DNA from: Pseudomonadota bacterium
Lineage (GTDB): Bacteria > Pseudomonadota > Alphaproteobacteria > Micavibrionales > Micavibrionaceae
Reading direction: 5' to 3'
Assembly: GCA_016198545.1 (NCBI GenBank)
Contig: JACQIJ010000025.1
Span: 1-22,651, forward strand
Length of the DNA: 22,651 nucleotides
Made by a program: the position numbers and the translations under genes. The notes beneath the pieces were generated by a model. That model was not told where the DNA came from. It ran no database searches and saw nothing but the letters and a program-made list of their open reading frames with translations. Positions 15,593-22,651 of this stretch are shown one piece after another; the stretch's first letter is position 1; every line of letters begins with the position of its first letter.

Positions 15593-16273
15593 AATTTTCT
15601 GCAGCTTCGCTTCCATGTCCGGCCACGCCATGAATATGTGGTCGGGGCCGAGGTTATGTTCCAGCACGGCAATGGCGGCGTTCAGCGTGTAGGCAACAGG
15701 TTGTATGTCGCAGGGCAGGTGGATATCCGCTGCCAGCGCGGCCTTGATGTCCTTGTGTCTGTCGCCGATATACCAGATGTGGTCCGTTTTTTCCGGCGGA
15801 TTCTTCAGAGCCTGCAATGCCTGCAGGATGGGGTCGGGGTTTGGTTTGGGTCGCGTGATGTCCTCGCGGAAAACGGTGACTTCAAAGTATTTTTCCATCT
15901 CGAATTTTTTCAGGACATCGTGTCCGTATCCTTTCCCCAGCCCGTTGCTGATCAGTCCCATGCGGACCCCGTTGGCGGAAAGGAGATCGAGCACATCGTA
16001 AACTCCCGGGCATGGCTCTACGATTTCTTCAACGGGTTTGCGCCGGAATGAATGCATCGCGCGGTGGACCAGTAATTTGCGCCGTTTGCCGCCGCGGAAC
16101 TCCACAAGCGGCGGAGCATCGATTTTTCGGCGGAAAATCTTTGAAAACAGTTTTGCGCATTTATGGGTGAAATCGTCTGTACGCTCCAGCGCGTGCAGAA
16201 GCCACGGGTGAAGGTGGCGGACGATCGTGCCGTCCATATCGAACAGGATGATTGTGGGCTTTAACAGGGTCAT
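15578..16273 (-). CDS. HAD-superfamily hydrolase (phosphoglycolate-phosphatase-like)
   Basis: Protein of 231 residues with all haloacid dehalogenase motifs: FDMDGT with nucleophile Asp12 and Asp14, LISNG (motif II), RPKPNPDPI with the motif III Lys, and IGDRHKDI (motif IV). The cap between motifs I and II is helical and of C1 type, like Gph and pyrophosphatase-type enzymes. The substrate cannot be assigned. ATG 16273 is chosen; the only earlier start in frame is a TTG at 16294. The ribosome binding site is weak. The gene is tail-to-tail with sppA (15-base overlap) and begins 22 bases after tRNA-Val on the same strand. Confidence 0.88.
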   Translation of the reverse strand: MTLLKPTIILFDMDGTIVRHLHPWLLHALERTDDFTHKCAKLFSKIFRRKIDAPPLVEFRGGKRRKLLVHRAMHSFRRKPVEEIVEPCPGVYDVLDLLSANGVRMGLISNGLGKGYGHDVLKKFEMEKYFEVTVFREDITRPKPNPDPILQALQALKNPPEKTDHIWYIGDRHKDIKAALAADIHLPCDIQPVAYTLNAAIAVLEHNLGPDHIFMAWPDMEAKLQKILSDS

Positions 16274-16295
16274 AGAATGCGGCCGGTCTTGCAAG

Positions 16296-16370
16296 TGGTG
16301 GGCACGGCAGGGATTGAACCTGCGACCCCTACCATGTCAAGATAGTGCTCTACCACTGAGCTACGTGCCC
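16296..16370 (-). tRNA. tRNA-Val (GAC anticodon)
   Basis: Minus-strand cloverleaf of 75 bases with encoded CCA: acceptor GGGCACG pairs with CGTGCCC, D arm GCTC/GAGC, anticodon stem CTATC/GGTAG, loop TTGACAT with anticodon GAC (plus-strand GTC at 16336-16338), and T arm around TTCAATC. It reads GUC and GUU valine codons. Confidence 0.93.
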
Positions 16371-16389
16371 GGTCCGGGGATCAGGCGTA

Positions 16390-16418
16390 TCAATAGTCGG
16401 ATACGGGATGTTTTTCAA
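16390..16418 (-). promoter_or_regulatory. Candidate promoter of tRNA-Val
   Basis: On the minus strand TTGAAA (16418-16413), a 17-base spacer and TATTGA (16395-16390), about 20 bases ahead of the mature tRNA. The -35 box is good and the -10 box modest. Confidence 0.38.
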
Positions 16419-16426
16419 GCTTTTTT

Positions 16427-16789
16427 TTAAGCCGCGAGGAGGCTTTCTACCTGATCTACAAGGTCTTTCAGATGGAAAGGTTTTGACAATACATGAGCCT
16501 TTTCATGCTCCGGGTTTCGTTGCCCCATAGCGACGGCGGCGAAGCCCGTAATAAACATAACTTTTAAATTCGGCCGTAAAACAGTGGCTTTCTGCGAAAG
16601 TTCAATCCCGTCCATTCCAGGCATGACGATATCGGCCAGAAGCAAATCGAACTCCTGACCGGTCTCAAGCGTCTGAAGGGCTTCCATGCCGTCTGGGCAG
16701 GTCTCGATTTCATGGCCGGCACGCTCCAGCGCCATCCTAAGAAAATGTCGCATTGAGGAATCATCTTCAGCAATGAGTATTTTAGCCAT
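16427..16789 (-). CDS. cpdR: CpdR-type response regulator
   Basis: A stand-alone receiver of 120 residues. Asp9/Asp10 (AEDD), phospho-acceptor Asp53 (LLADIVMPGMDGIEL), Thr81 (ITGFAAVAM) and Lys103 (LSKPFHL) are all present. The combination MAKILIAEDDSSMRHFL, MFITGFAAVAM and VLSKPFHLKDLV closely follows CpdR of Caulobacter and rhizobia. In those species CpdR, when not phosphorylated, brings ClpXP to the cell pole to degrade CtrA, PdeA and others; the CckA-ChpT relay phosphorylates and inactivates it. The C-terminal two-alanine ending (LLAA) also matches. It is transcribed away from the GH15 gene, with a 129-base divergent gap. Confidence 0.87.
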   Translation of the reverse strand: MAKILIAEDDSSMRHFLRMALERAGHEIETCPDGMEALQTLETGQEFDLLLADIVMPGMDGIELSQKATVLRPNLKVMFITGFAAVAMGQRNPEHEKAHVLSKPFHLKDLVDQVESLLAA

Positions 16790-16918
16790 ATCGCACTTCT
16801 AACATATAAGACGGAAAAGTAAATCGAAGCCTCTATTTTCCCTTGCGTTATCGGAATGCTGCGTTAAGAATGAGGCATCTTTCACGTTAATTTCTAATAT
16901 CAGGATGACAGATATAAC

Positions 16919-18718
16919 ATGAGTACGCTTGATCTTGCCATGATTGGAAACTGCACCTTTACGGCCCTGATCGATAAAAAGGCGCAAATCGTATGGTCGT
17001 GCATGCCGCAACTTGATGGCGATCCTGTTTTTTGTTCGCTGGTCAACGGCGCAGCGAACCCGGAGGATGATCCCTGCGAGTGGGGCTTTTGGGATTTCGA
17101 CATGATCGATTGTGAGCGCAGTGAGCAGAAATATATCGAAAGCACGGCGGTTCTTGAGACATATCTTTACGACTCGCATGGAAGCGTTTTGAAGATTACC
17201 GACTTTGCGCCGCGCCATTCTCACTACGGCCGTTTTTTCAAGCCGGCGATGATATGCAGAATTGCCGCGCCGGTTAAAGGTACGCCCCGCGTCCGCGTCC
17301 GCGTTCGGCCGCGTTTCAATTACGGTTCGACGCCGCCGGTCGTTTCACGGGGCAGCAACCACTTGCGTTTTGTGTCATCGGAACTGATCCTGCGCCTGTC
17401 CACGGATGCGCCCGTGTCCTATGTACGCGACGAAGTGTCCTTCATGGTAGACCGGAAATACACATTCATGCTGGGGCCGGATGAGCCAATGACGCATAAC
17501 ATTGAAACAATCGGGCGGAAGTATCTGGAGAATACGACGCGCTACTGGCGCGATTTCACGCGCGGGCTGGCTCTTCCCTTCGAATGGCAGGATGAAATTA
17601 TTCGTTCGGCCATAACGTTGAAGATGTGCACGTTCGAGGAAACCGGCGCCGTTGTGGCGGCCATGACGACATCAATCCCCGAATCTCCGGGATCGGCCCG
17701 GAACTGGGATTACCGTTACTGTTGGCTGCGCGATTCCCTGTTCGTCATCAATGCGCTGAACCGCCTGGGCACGACGAAAACGATGGAGGACTATCTCCGC
17801 TACATCATGAATGCGGCGTTGATGGCCGAAGGTAGGGATCTGCAGCCTTTGTACGGGATCGCATTGCAGGACAAGATAGAGGAATACGAGGCCCAACACC
17901 TGCGCGGCTATCGCGGCATGGGTCCTGTGCGTGTGGGCAATCAGGCCTATGTGCAGCAGCAGAACGATGTCTGGGGCAGCGTCATCATGGCGTTGACGCA
18001 GGCGTTTTTTGACAAGCGCCTGATGCGTTCCGGGTCGCTGGAGGATTTTCACAGACTGGAGAAGTTTGGAGAAAGCGCCGTCAGGAACTTCGATAAGCCG
18101 GATGCCGGGATATGGGAGTTCAGGACGATAGGTCGCGTTCATACGTTTTCCGCCGTTATGTGCTGGGTGGCGGCGGACAGGCTGGCAAAAATCGCGCGGC
18201 AATTTGGTCTCGAAGATCGTGCGCGGTATTGGGGAGGTCACGCCGGGCATATGCGCGAGGAAATCATGAAGCGCGCGTGGAACGATAAAAAGAAAAGCTT
18301 CGTTGAGCCGTTTGACGGAGACGAGCTGGATGCAAGTCTGCTGCTTCTGCATGAGGTGGGTTTCATCGGCGCGAAAGATCCGAAATTCATCAGCACCGTC
18401 GCTGCGATTGAAAAGGAATTGCTGCATGAGGGTCTCATGTACCGCTATGTTTATAAGGATGATTTCAGCAAGCCCGATGTCGCTTTCACCGTCTGCACCT
18501 ATTGGTATATTGATGCGCTTGCGGCTTCGGGACGGGTTGAGGAGGCGCGGAAACACTTCGAATGGATGTTGACGAAACGCAATCATGTCGGCCTGCTCTC
18601 GGAGGACATGGATTTCAAGACTCATGAGCTTTGGGGGAATTTTCCTCAGACTTATTCGATGGTGGGCCTGATCAACTCGGCGATGCGCCTGTCGAAGTCA
18701 TGGCATGAGGCGGTCTGA
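16919..18718 (+). CDS. GH15 family glycoside hydrolase (glucoamylase or trehalase)
   Basis: Cytoplasmic enzyme of 599 residues with no signal peptide. The N-terminal beta-sandwich opens with the family start (IGNCTFTALIDKKAQIVW). The (alpha/alpha)6 barrel follows, with RNWDYRYCWLRDS at 261-273, Glu400 in the GIWEFR segment as probable general acid, and Glu562 in LLSEDMD followed by LWGNFPQTYSMVGLI as probable general base. Bacterial GH15 proteins of this type act as glucoamylases on maltooligosaccharides or as trehalases; sequence reading cannot decide which. The gene precedes glucokinase by 24 bases, so its product is probably glucose. A weak promoter (TTGCGT 16843, TAAGAA 16865) and AGGA at 16902 precede the start. 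Confidence 0.92.
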   Translation: MSTLDLAMIGNCTFTALIDKKAQIVWSCMPQLDGDPVFCSLVNGAANPEDDPCEWGFWDFDMIDCERSEQKYIESTAVLETYLYDSHGSVLKITDFAPRHSHYGRFFKPAMICRIAAPVKGTPRVRVRVRPRFNYGSTPPVVSRGSNHLRFVSSELILRLSTDAPVSYVRDEVSFMVDRKYTFMLGPDEPMTHNIETIGRKYLENTTRYWRDFTRGLALPFEWQDEIIRSAITLKMCTFEETGAVVAAMTTSIPESPGSARNWDYRYCWLRDSLFVINALNRLGTTKTMEDYLRYIMNAALMAEGRDLQPLYGIALQDKIEEYEAQHLRGYRGMGPVRVGNQAYVQQQNDVWGSVIMALTQAFFDKRLMRSGSLEDFHRLEKFGESAVRNFDKPDAGIWEFRTIGRVHTFSAVMCWVAADRLAKIARQFGLEDRARYWGGHAGHMREEIMKRAWNDKKKSFVEPFDGDELDASLLLLHEVGFIGAKDPKFISTVAAIEKELLHEGLMYRYVYKDDFSKPDVAFTVCTYWYIDALAASGRVEEARKHFEWMLTKRNHVGLLSEDMDFKTHELWGNFPQTYSMVGLINSAMRLSKSWHEAV

Positions 18719-18742
18719 CATAGAACTTCTGAAAGGGCGTCC

Positions 18743-19693
18743 ATGCGGGAACTGATCGCCGATATAGGAGCGACGAATGCGCGGTTTGCTCTTGCCGACA
18801 GGAATGGCTTTTATCAGGAACATGTCCTGCAATGCGCCGATTATGCGGACCTGGCTGACGCCATTCGATCCTATCTGCATATAGCGAAGCCGGAAAATAG
18901 TCCACGCCGCGCCGCGGTGGCGATAGCCGGGCCGGTAGCAGGCGATATATTCAAGATGACCAATCACCCGTGGGCTTTTTCGGTTAAGGAGACCGCCGCG
19001 GCGCTGGGGCTTGAAAGCCTTCACTTGATGAACGATTTCGAGGCGCTGGCACACGCCGTGCCGCATATGAGGCAGGAATATCTGCAGCGCGTATCCGGAC
19101 CCGCCGTTCCAGCGGCGCGCGCGCCGAAGGGGATCGTCGGTCCCGGCACGGGACTGGGCATGGCTTCGATCGTCTGGGGCGGGGAGGGGTATATACCTGT
19201 CCCTGGCGAAGGCGGTCATGCGACGATGCCGATCAAGACGCGGCGTGAATTCGATCTGTTCGAATATCTTCTGAAGCACAAATATCACCATATTTCGGCG
19301 GAACGCGTCTGTTCAGGCAAAGGGCTGGTGAACATCTATAACGGACTGCGCGGGCTTGACGGGCGCGATGACCTGCCGGATCGTGAACCGCATGAAATCA
19401 GCGCAGCCGCGCTGGACAGGTCTTGCCCGCTGTGTCGGGAATCGCTCGATCTGATGATGGCCTTTCTCGGGCGCGCCTCCCGGACGCTTGCTTTGACTTT
19501 GGGGGCGTTCGGCGGCATTTACATCGCGGGCGGAATCGTCAACAAGCTGGGCAGGTATTTCTATCTTTCCGGCTTTGAAAAGGAATTCATAGGCGAAGGC
19601 CGCTTTACCGACTATATGCGGGGCGTACCGGTTTTCGTTATTTTGCATGAATTTCCGGCATTTATCGGCCTTCAGGCCGATTTATTTGCATAA
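18743..19693 (+). CDS. glk: Glucokinase (Glk type)
   Basis: Phosphorylates glucose with ATP to glucose-6-phosphate in the cytoplasm. It has 316 residues, normal for the bacterial Glk family (not ROK). DIGATNAR at 7-14 is the phosphate-binding start; further motifs are AIAGPVAGD, LMNDFEALAHAV, GPGTGLG, GEGGHATM, ERVCSGKGLVNIY and FGGIYIAGGI. GAAAGGG about five bases before the ATG is a good ribosome binding site. It lies directly downstream of the GH15 gene, most likely in one transcript, so the pair would turn a stored glucan or trehalose into glucose-6-phosphate. Confidence 0.94.
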   Translation: MRELIADIGATNARFALADRNGFYQEHVLQCADYADLADAIRSYLHIAKPENSPRRAAVAIAGPVAGDIFKMTNHPWAFSVKETAAALGLESLHLMNDFEALAHAVPHMRQEYLQRVSGPAVPAARAPKGIVGPGTGLGMASIVWGGEGYIPVPGEGGHATMPIKTRREFDLFEYLLKHKYHHISAERVCSGKGLVNIYNGLRGLDGRDDLPDREPHEISAAALDRSCPLCRESLDLMMAFLGRASRTLALTLGAFGGIYIAGGIVNKLGRYFYLSGFEKEFIGEGRFTDYMRGVPVFVILHEFPAFIGLQADLFA

Positions 19694-19714
19694 TATTACA
19701 AAATAGGTTATAAA
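19686..19714 (+). promoter_or_regulatory. Promoter of the small exported-protein gene
   Basis: TTGCAT at 19686-19691, a 17-base spacer and TATAAA at 19709-19714. The -35 box overlaps the glk stop codon. The start should fall near 19721, giving a leader of about 27 bases with GGGAGA before the ATG. The 15 bases at 19684-19698 recur at 20245-20259. Confidence 0.6.
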
Positions 19715-19747
19715 TCGCTTATTCGGCATTTTTGATGGGAGAAAACA

Positions 19748-20086
19748 ATGCGAACAGGATTTGTAAGGGCGCTGGCTTTAACGGTAGGCCTTGCGGTTAC
19801 CGCGTTTTCAGGCGCCGCGCTGGGGGCGGGCGCGGAAAAAGAGAAACAGGTATCAGGGCCTGAAAAAAACGACTGCCTTGTCATGAATGGTAAAAGCTAC
19901 AGATGGCAGGCGAATATAGATCCCGATGTTCTGGATTCTTCTTTCTACGCCAAGGATATCAAGTCGGGAGAACTGGTTGCGGGGCCGATCAAGCAGGACA
20001 GAAACATAAACCGCACGACGGATATTGGTGTTGTCGGCCTGTATAAACTTGATCCTGCCTGTGCTGCGTTTGCGCTGAAACAATAA
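19748..20086 (+). CDS. Small exported protein of unknown function
   Basis: Protein of 112 residues with a signal peptide (basic RTGFVR start, hydrophobic core at about 8-24, cleavage near GALG). The mature part of about 86 residues is hydrophilic and has two cysteines, Cys43 and Cys105, probably a disulfide in the periplasm. Family not recognised. GGGAGA lies about seven bases before the ATG and a strong promoter lies upstream, so it is its own unit. Coding is supported by the signal peptide, ribosome binding site and promoter together. Confidence 0.75.
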   Translation: MRTGFVRALALTVGLAVTAFSGAALGAGAEKEKQVSGPEKNDCLVMNGKSYRWQANIDPDVLDSSFYAKDIKSGELVAGPIKQDRNINRTTDIGVVGLYKLDPACAAFALKQ

Positions 20087-20331
20087 GGTTTTTTCAGGCC
20101 GTTTTGACGCCCCGCTCCGCGCATGCGCGCACGCTTGCGGATAACCATCTATCACATTGATATAAAAAGATAAAATTCTCTCCTCCCCCTGCGTCCCGGC
20201 AACGCCGCGCGGATAGATAAAATGCATTTAAAATCCAATCATTAATTTGCATAATATTAATCCGGTTCGGGCATATTGATAGCGGCGATGCGATTAAAAA
20301 GTTAACGCATCGCGTGTTGTGGGAAAAGAAT
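20087..20331 (+). other. Intergenic region with a repeated promoter-like motif
   Basis: A gap of 245 bases. The 15-mer at 20245-20259 is identical to that at 19684-19698 and includes TTGCAT and the palindrome TAATATTA. A palindrome GCGCATGCGC lies near 20117-20126. No clear -10 box follows the second TTGCAT at normal spacing, and no T-run terminator is seen. Confidence 0.45.
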
Positions 20332-21399
20332 ATGACGGATGGGAATTCAAAAAAACCGGATGATGCCGGGCCGGACGATGCGGATGCGGAGAATCCCGCA
20401 TTTGTCTGGACGCCTTATGAGGGAGCGGAAGATTCCCTCATGCCGGAAGATCCCGAGAGTCTCTCATACCGCGACGGTCTTCAACAGGGATCCGCGGATG
20501 AAGCAAGAGAAGAGGAGCGCAGGGCTAAAGACCGCGATGACAAAAATGTCTTTGCGCTGGGCGGCGCCCTGTCGCAGGAAAAGATGCTGAAAATGCAAAA
20601 TCTTGCCGAAGCCGGAAATTTCAAAATAGCGGGCTTTGGCGGATATGGAGCCGATAAGAAAGCGTTGGAAGAGAAGCAGCGCATGAACGATTATTTCCGC
20701 CGCATGGTTGGCGGCTACATGACGCCGCAGCAGTGGGATTCGCAAATGACCAGTATCGGCGGCAGGAGGATGACGAATGCGGAGGCGTTGAAAGTGTTCA
20801 ACAAGGTTCTGGAGAACCCGGATCGTTATAAGAAAGTCGCCGCGGAAAAAGGAATTGGGGAGGATGAGTGGCAGCGCATTCGTCGCCTTATGGAGCGCCG
20901 GAAGGAATTGATGGAATTGCAACGCGAGTCCGGCGGCCTGACAGAAGATCAGGACAGGGAATTAAAGACGCTTGAATCCGATCCGCTGATGAAAAAATTT
21001 GAAAAGATCGTTCCGGAAGTGCAGGCGGATGATGATCGCCTGCCGGGGAAGGTTGCCCATGATAAAGGTAATTTTAACAGCAGAACCCGGAACGAAGCCG
21101 ATGGGACGCAGAGCAACGATGTGCAACAGCAAGGCGCGGCGGCTTTGGCGTCACTGAAAGAATCCGCGGGCGGCGGAAAAGCCATCGGCGGTGCATTCCA
21201 CGCCGCGGTGTATGCCGAAGCCGGGTCTGCCGGGCAGACGCCGCGGAATGAAACGGCGGATGCCAGCAAGACGGTCGTTTCTTTCCGGGCGGCGGCCGAT
21301 CCGCCGCCTGGCGCGGCTGCAACGCCGCCCGATGTGGCGCCGGACGACGGTAAGGCGCCGCAAACGGAGAAGAATATCGGCAGCGGCCTTGGCGTCTGA
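20332..21399 (+). CDS. Hydrophilic protein of unknown function
   Basis: Protein of 355 residues from ATG 20332, with GGGA eight bases upstream (a GTG at 20314 opens the same frame). There is no signal peptide or membrane segment. Residues 1-65 are acidic and probably disordered, about 80-240 are charged and helix-prone (several Glu/Lys/Arg-rich stretches, possibly coiled coil), and the last 110 are rich in Ala, Gly, Pro and Asp and probably disordered. No cysteine is seen. Family not recognised; codon use looks like the neighbours. Possible roles such as a structural or assembly protein would be guesses. Confidence 0.72.
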   Translation: MTDGNSKKPDDAGPDDADAENPAFVWTPYEGAEDSLMPEDPESLSYRDGLQQGSADEAREEERRAKDRDDKNVFALGGALSQEKMLKMQNLAEAGNFKIAGFGGYGADKKALEEKQRMNDYFRRMVGGYMTPQQWDSQMTSIGGRRMTNAEALKVFNKVLENPDRYKKVAAEKGIGEDEWQRIRRLMERRKELMELQRESGGLTEDQDRELKTLESDPLMKKFEKIVPEVQADDDRLPGKVAHDKGNFNSRTRNEADGTQSNDVQQQGAAALASLKESAGGGKAIGGAFHAAVYAEAGSAGQTPRNETADASKTVVSFRAAADPPPGAAATPPDVAPDDGKAPQTEKNIGSGLGV

Positions 21400-21415
21400 G
21401 ACTGTTTTTCTTTCT

Positions 21416-21444
21416 GGTCATCCCGAACGGATGTGAGGAATCTT
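21416..21444. repeat. Palindrome-type intergenic repeat, unit 1
   Basis: The unit begins GGTCATCCCGAACG and ends GTGAGGAATCTT, the look of the common GTCATCCCGA...GAGGGATCT intergenic repeat of proteobacteria. It lies 17 bases after the preceding stop codon. Confidence 0.5.
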
Positions 21445-21484
21445 CGATATAAAGTCGTTTCAAATAAGAATCCGCCACCCGTCC

Positions 21485-21569
21485 CCGTCATGCCCGCTTC
21501 AGGCGGGCATCCGGTCTGACATTGAAAATATTTTTCCTGCCGGATCCCCGCCCTGGGCGGGGATGACGG
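21485..21569. repeat. Paired inverted 30-base repeats, unit 2
   Basis: The 30 bases at 21485-21514 (CCGTCATGCCCGC...) are an imperfect palindrome. They recur in inverted orientation at 21540-21569, differing at about five positions, with a 25-base AT-rich spacer. The whole can fold as one long hairpin or two short ones. Confidence 0.75.
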
Positions 21570-21613
21570 TTGTTGATGTGTCCGATTCTCAATGCAAACG
21601 ACCATAGTGCGCT

Positions 21614-21720
21614 ACCGTCATTGCAAGCGGGCCGTCGGAAGCTGACGGAGCAATCCGGAGAAATACTGAATTTTCAAAGAGTCCTGGATTGCCTCGCCGC
21701 TTTCGGCGGCTCGCAATGAC
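21614..21720. repeat. Paired inverted repeats, unit 3 (GTCATTGC...GCAATGAC)
   Basis: The left arm at 21614-21659 begins ACCGTCATTGCAAGCGG and ends GCAATCCGGA. The right arm at 21682-21720 begins TCCTGGATTGCCTCGCCG and ends GCTCGCAATGAC. The right arm is close to the reverse complement of the left. Such units are widespread in alphaproteobacterial intergenic DNA. Confidence 0.72.
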
Positions 21721-21745
21721 AGACAGGGGGGGAAGAAATATGGGC

Positions 21746-22591
21746 TCAGCTCGGTTTCATATCCATTTTCGCCGGCGGCTGCGCGGGCGTACTGTTGTCC
21801 GGCGGGGCGCTTTTCTTCGCGATGTCGGAACTGTTGCGTGCGGGCAGTTCGTTCAGCGCGGTCTGCGTATAGCCGGTGCCGGTGAAAACCCTTGCCAGGA
21901 ACGACGCGCCGCCGGGCAGGAAGCTGTACTGGATGCCCCCGCGTCCGTCGCGGGATGTTTTGTCGCCGGTCATGTTGGCGGTGATTGTAATGACTGCTCC
22001 GTTCGGTGTATAAGTGCCGTCGTCCTGTTTTTTGACGCCCAGCCCCTGCAGCATGATGCGTTCACCCAAAGCCGATACTTTCTTCAGCATATCGTTATGA
22101 AAGCCGCAGCTGCTGCGCGAGATGACATCGGCTTTGGCGAGTTTTTCGCATTGTTTTGCCGCAGCTTCGGGCGTGCTTTTGATCAGGGTTTCTTCGGGCA
22201 GGCCGGGTTCGCGCGCATCGTAAAGCTTCACGTCGTGCATGCGGTCGGCCACGCACATTTTCGTCGCGGGCGTACCGACGGGCTTGTCCGCCTGTATGAC
22301 ATAGCCGACGCGCGAGAATCCGTTGCTCTCGGGTTTGCTGGCTGTGAAGAACAGGCCGATCTCCTTGTCCACGGCAATGTTTCTGCCGTCGGGCAATTCC
22401 TCGATCAGTATGCGCTGGTTTCCGAAGGAAAGCGTTCTCTGTCCTTCCGCTTTCAGGACCTCGGTCATTTTTTGCGGGGTGGCGCAGAAGCCGACATCCG
22501 CGGCGTTCGCCGCGGCGGGGGGCAGGCAGGCGAGGGCAAGCGTTGCCGCAACCGCTGCGAAAAGGCCTGTCAGTGTTTGTTTCATGCTCAT
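21746..22591 (-). CDS. Exported protein of unknown function
   Basis: Protein of 281 residues with a Sec signal peptide (MSMKQ start, hydrophobic core about 8-23, cleavage near ANA|AD at 30). Four cysteines remain in the mature part (Cys36, 113, 148, 162), enough for two disulfides. The tail after about 255 is rich in Pro, Ser and Lys. Cys22 in the leader is not in a lipobox, so it is not a lipoprotein. Family not recognised. Met1 is chosen over Met3. An AGGGA lies about nine bases upstream; the promoter probably lies at or beyond the window end. Confidence 0.78.
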   Translation of the reverse strand: MSMKQTLTGLFAAVAATLALACLPPAAANAADVGFCATPQKMTEVLKAEGQRTLSFGNQRILIEELPDGRNIAVDKEIGLFFTASKPESNGFSRVGYVIQADKPVGTPATKMCVADRMHDVKLYDAREPGLPEETLIKSTPEAAAKQCEKLAKADVISRSSCGFHNDMLKKVSALGERIMLQGLGVKKQDDGTYTPNGAVITITANMTGDKTSRDGRGGIQYSFLPGGASFLARVFTGTGYTQTALNELPARNSSDIAKKSAPPDNSTPAQPPAKMDMKPS

Positions 22592-22651
22592 GACAATTTT
22601 TCCCTGTCTTTTTCCTTATGAAATTTGACAGCATTTTTAGCATGTCAGACC

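Noticed and set aside
21416..21720. CRISPR array
   Set aside because: The repeats are palindromic, of different classes and inverted to each other, without regular spacers or cas genes.
21689..22621. Plus-strand open frame of 310 codons opposite the last gene
   Set aside because: It begins inside a repeat, reads as an Arg/Gly/Phe-rich shadow, and the minus strand has a clear signal peptide and ribosome binding site.

Overview
The window looks like chromosomal DNA of an alphaproteobacterium. The evidence is a CpdR-type response regulator, an alphaproteobacterial-style housekeeping sigma factor with an acidic insert, a dnaG-rpoD pair, FabI followed directly by AroC, and a tRNA-Ile2(CAU). The genus cannot be fixed from the sequence; a Micavibrio-like or Rhodospirillales-like lineage is only a guess.

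Layout. 1-1951: two tandem exported paralogues that resemble the TraB/ChaN/EreA (TIKI) fold. 2005-5813: dnaG and rpoD; dnaG has a strong promoter placed so that its mRNA should be leaderless. 5893-6291: a tautomerase (MIF/4-OT-like). 6362-6438: tRNA-Ile2(CAU). 6395-6994, minus strand: two gene remnants, a frameshifted methyltransferase start joined to the C-terminal tail of a serine recombinase that ends inside the tRNA. This looks like the scar of an integrated element. 7176-8354, minus strand: a CheY-like response regulator and a conserved partner of unknown function. 8496-13763: a tightly packed run of a fused 2-oxoacid dehydrogenase E1 alpha-beta, a FabD-like acyltransferase, FabI and AroC, followed by the signal peptide peptidase SppA (13775-15592). 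15578-16789, minus strand: a HAD phosphatase, tRNA-Val(GAC) and CpdR. 16919-19693: GH15 glucan/trehalose hydrolase and glucokinase, a small glucose-releasing and glucose-phosphorylating unit. 19748-22591: three genes of unknown function, two of them exported, with a cluster of palindromic intergenic repeats between the last two.

The most interesting material: (a) the E1 fusion plus FabD-like protein. The acyltransferase keeps its Ser/His dyad but has lost the arginine that holds the malonyl carboxylate and the oxyanion glutamine. This suggests transfer of a non-carboxylated acyl group, perhaps one supplied by the adjacent E1 for lipid synthesis. (b) A palindromic repeat inserted in frame in the linker between the two E1 halves, reminiscent of Rickettsia palindromic elements. 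(c) The integration scar at tRNA-Ile2. (d) Predicted leaderless dnaG. All assignments come from reading motifs by eye; no database search was done.
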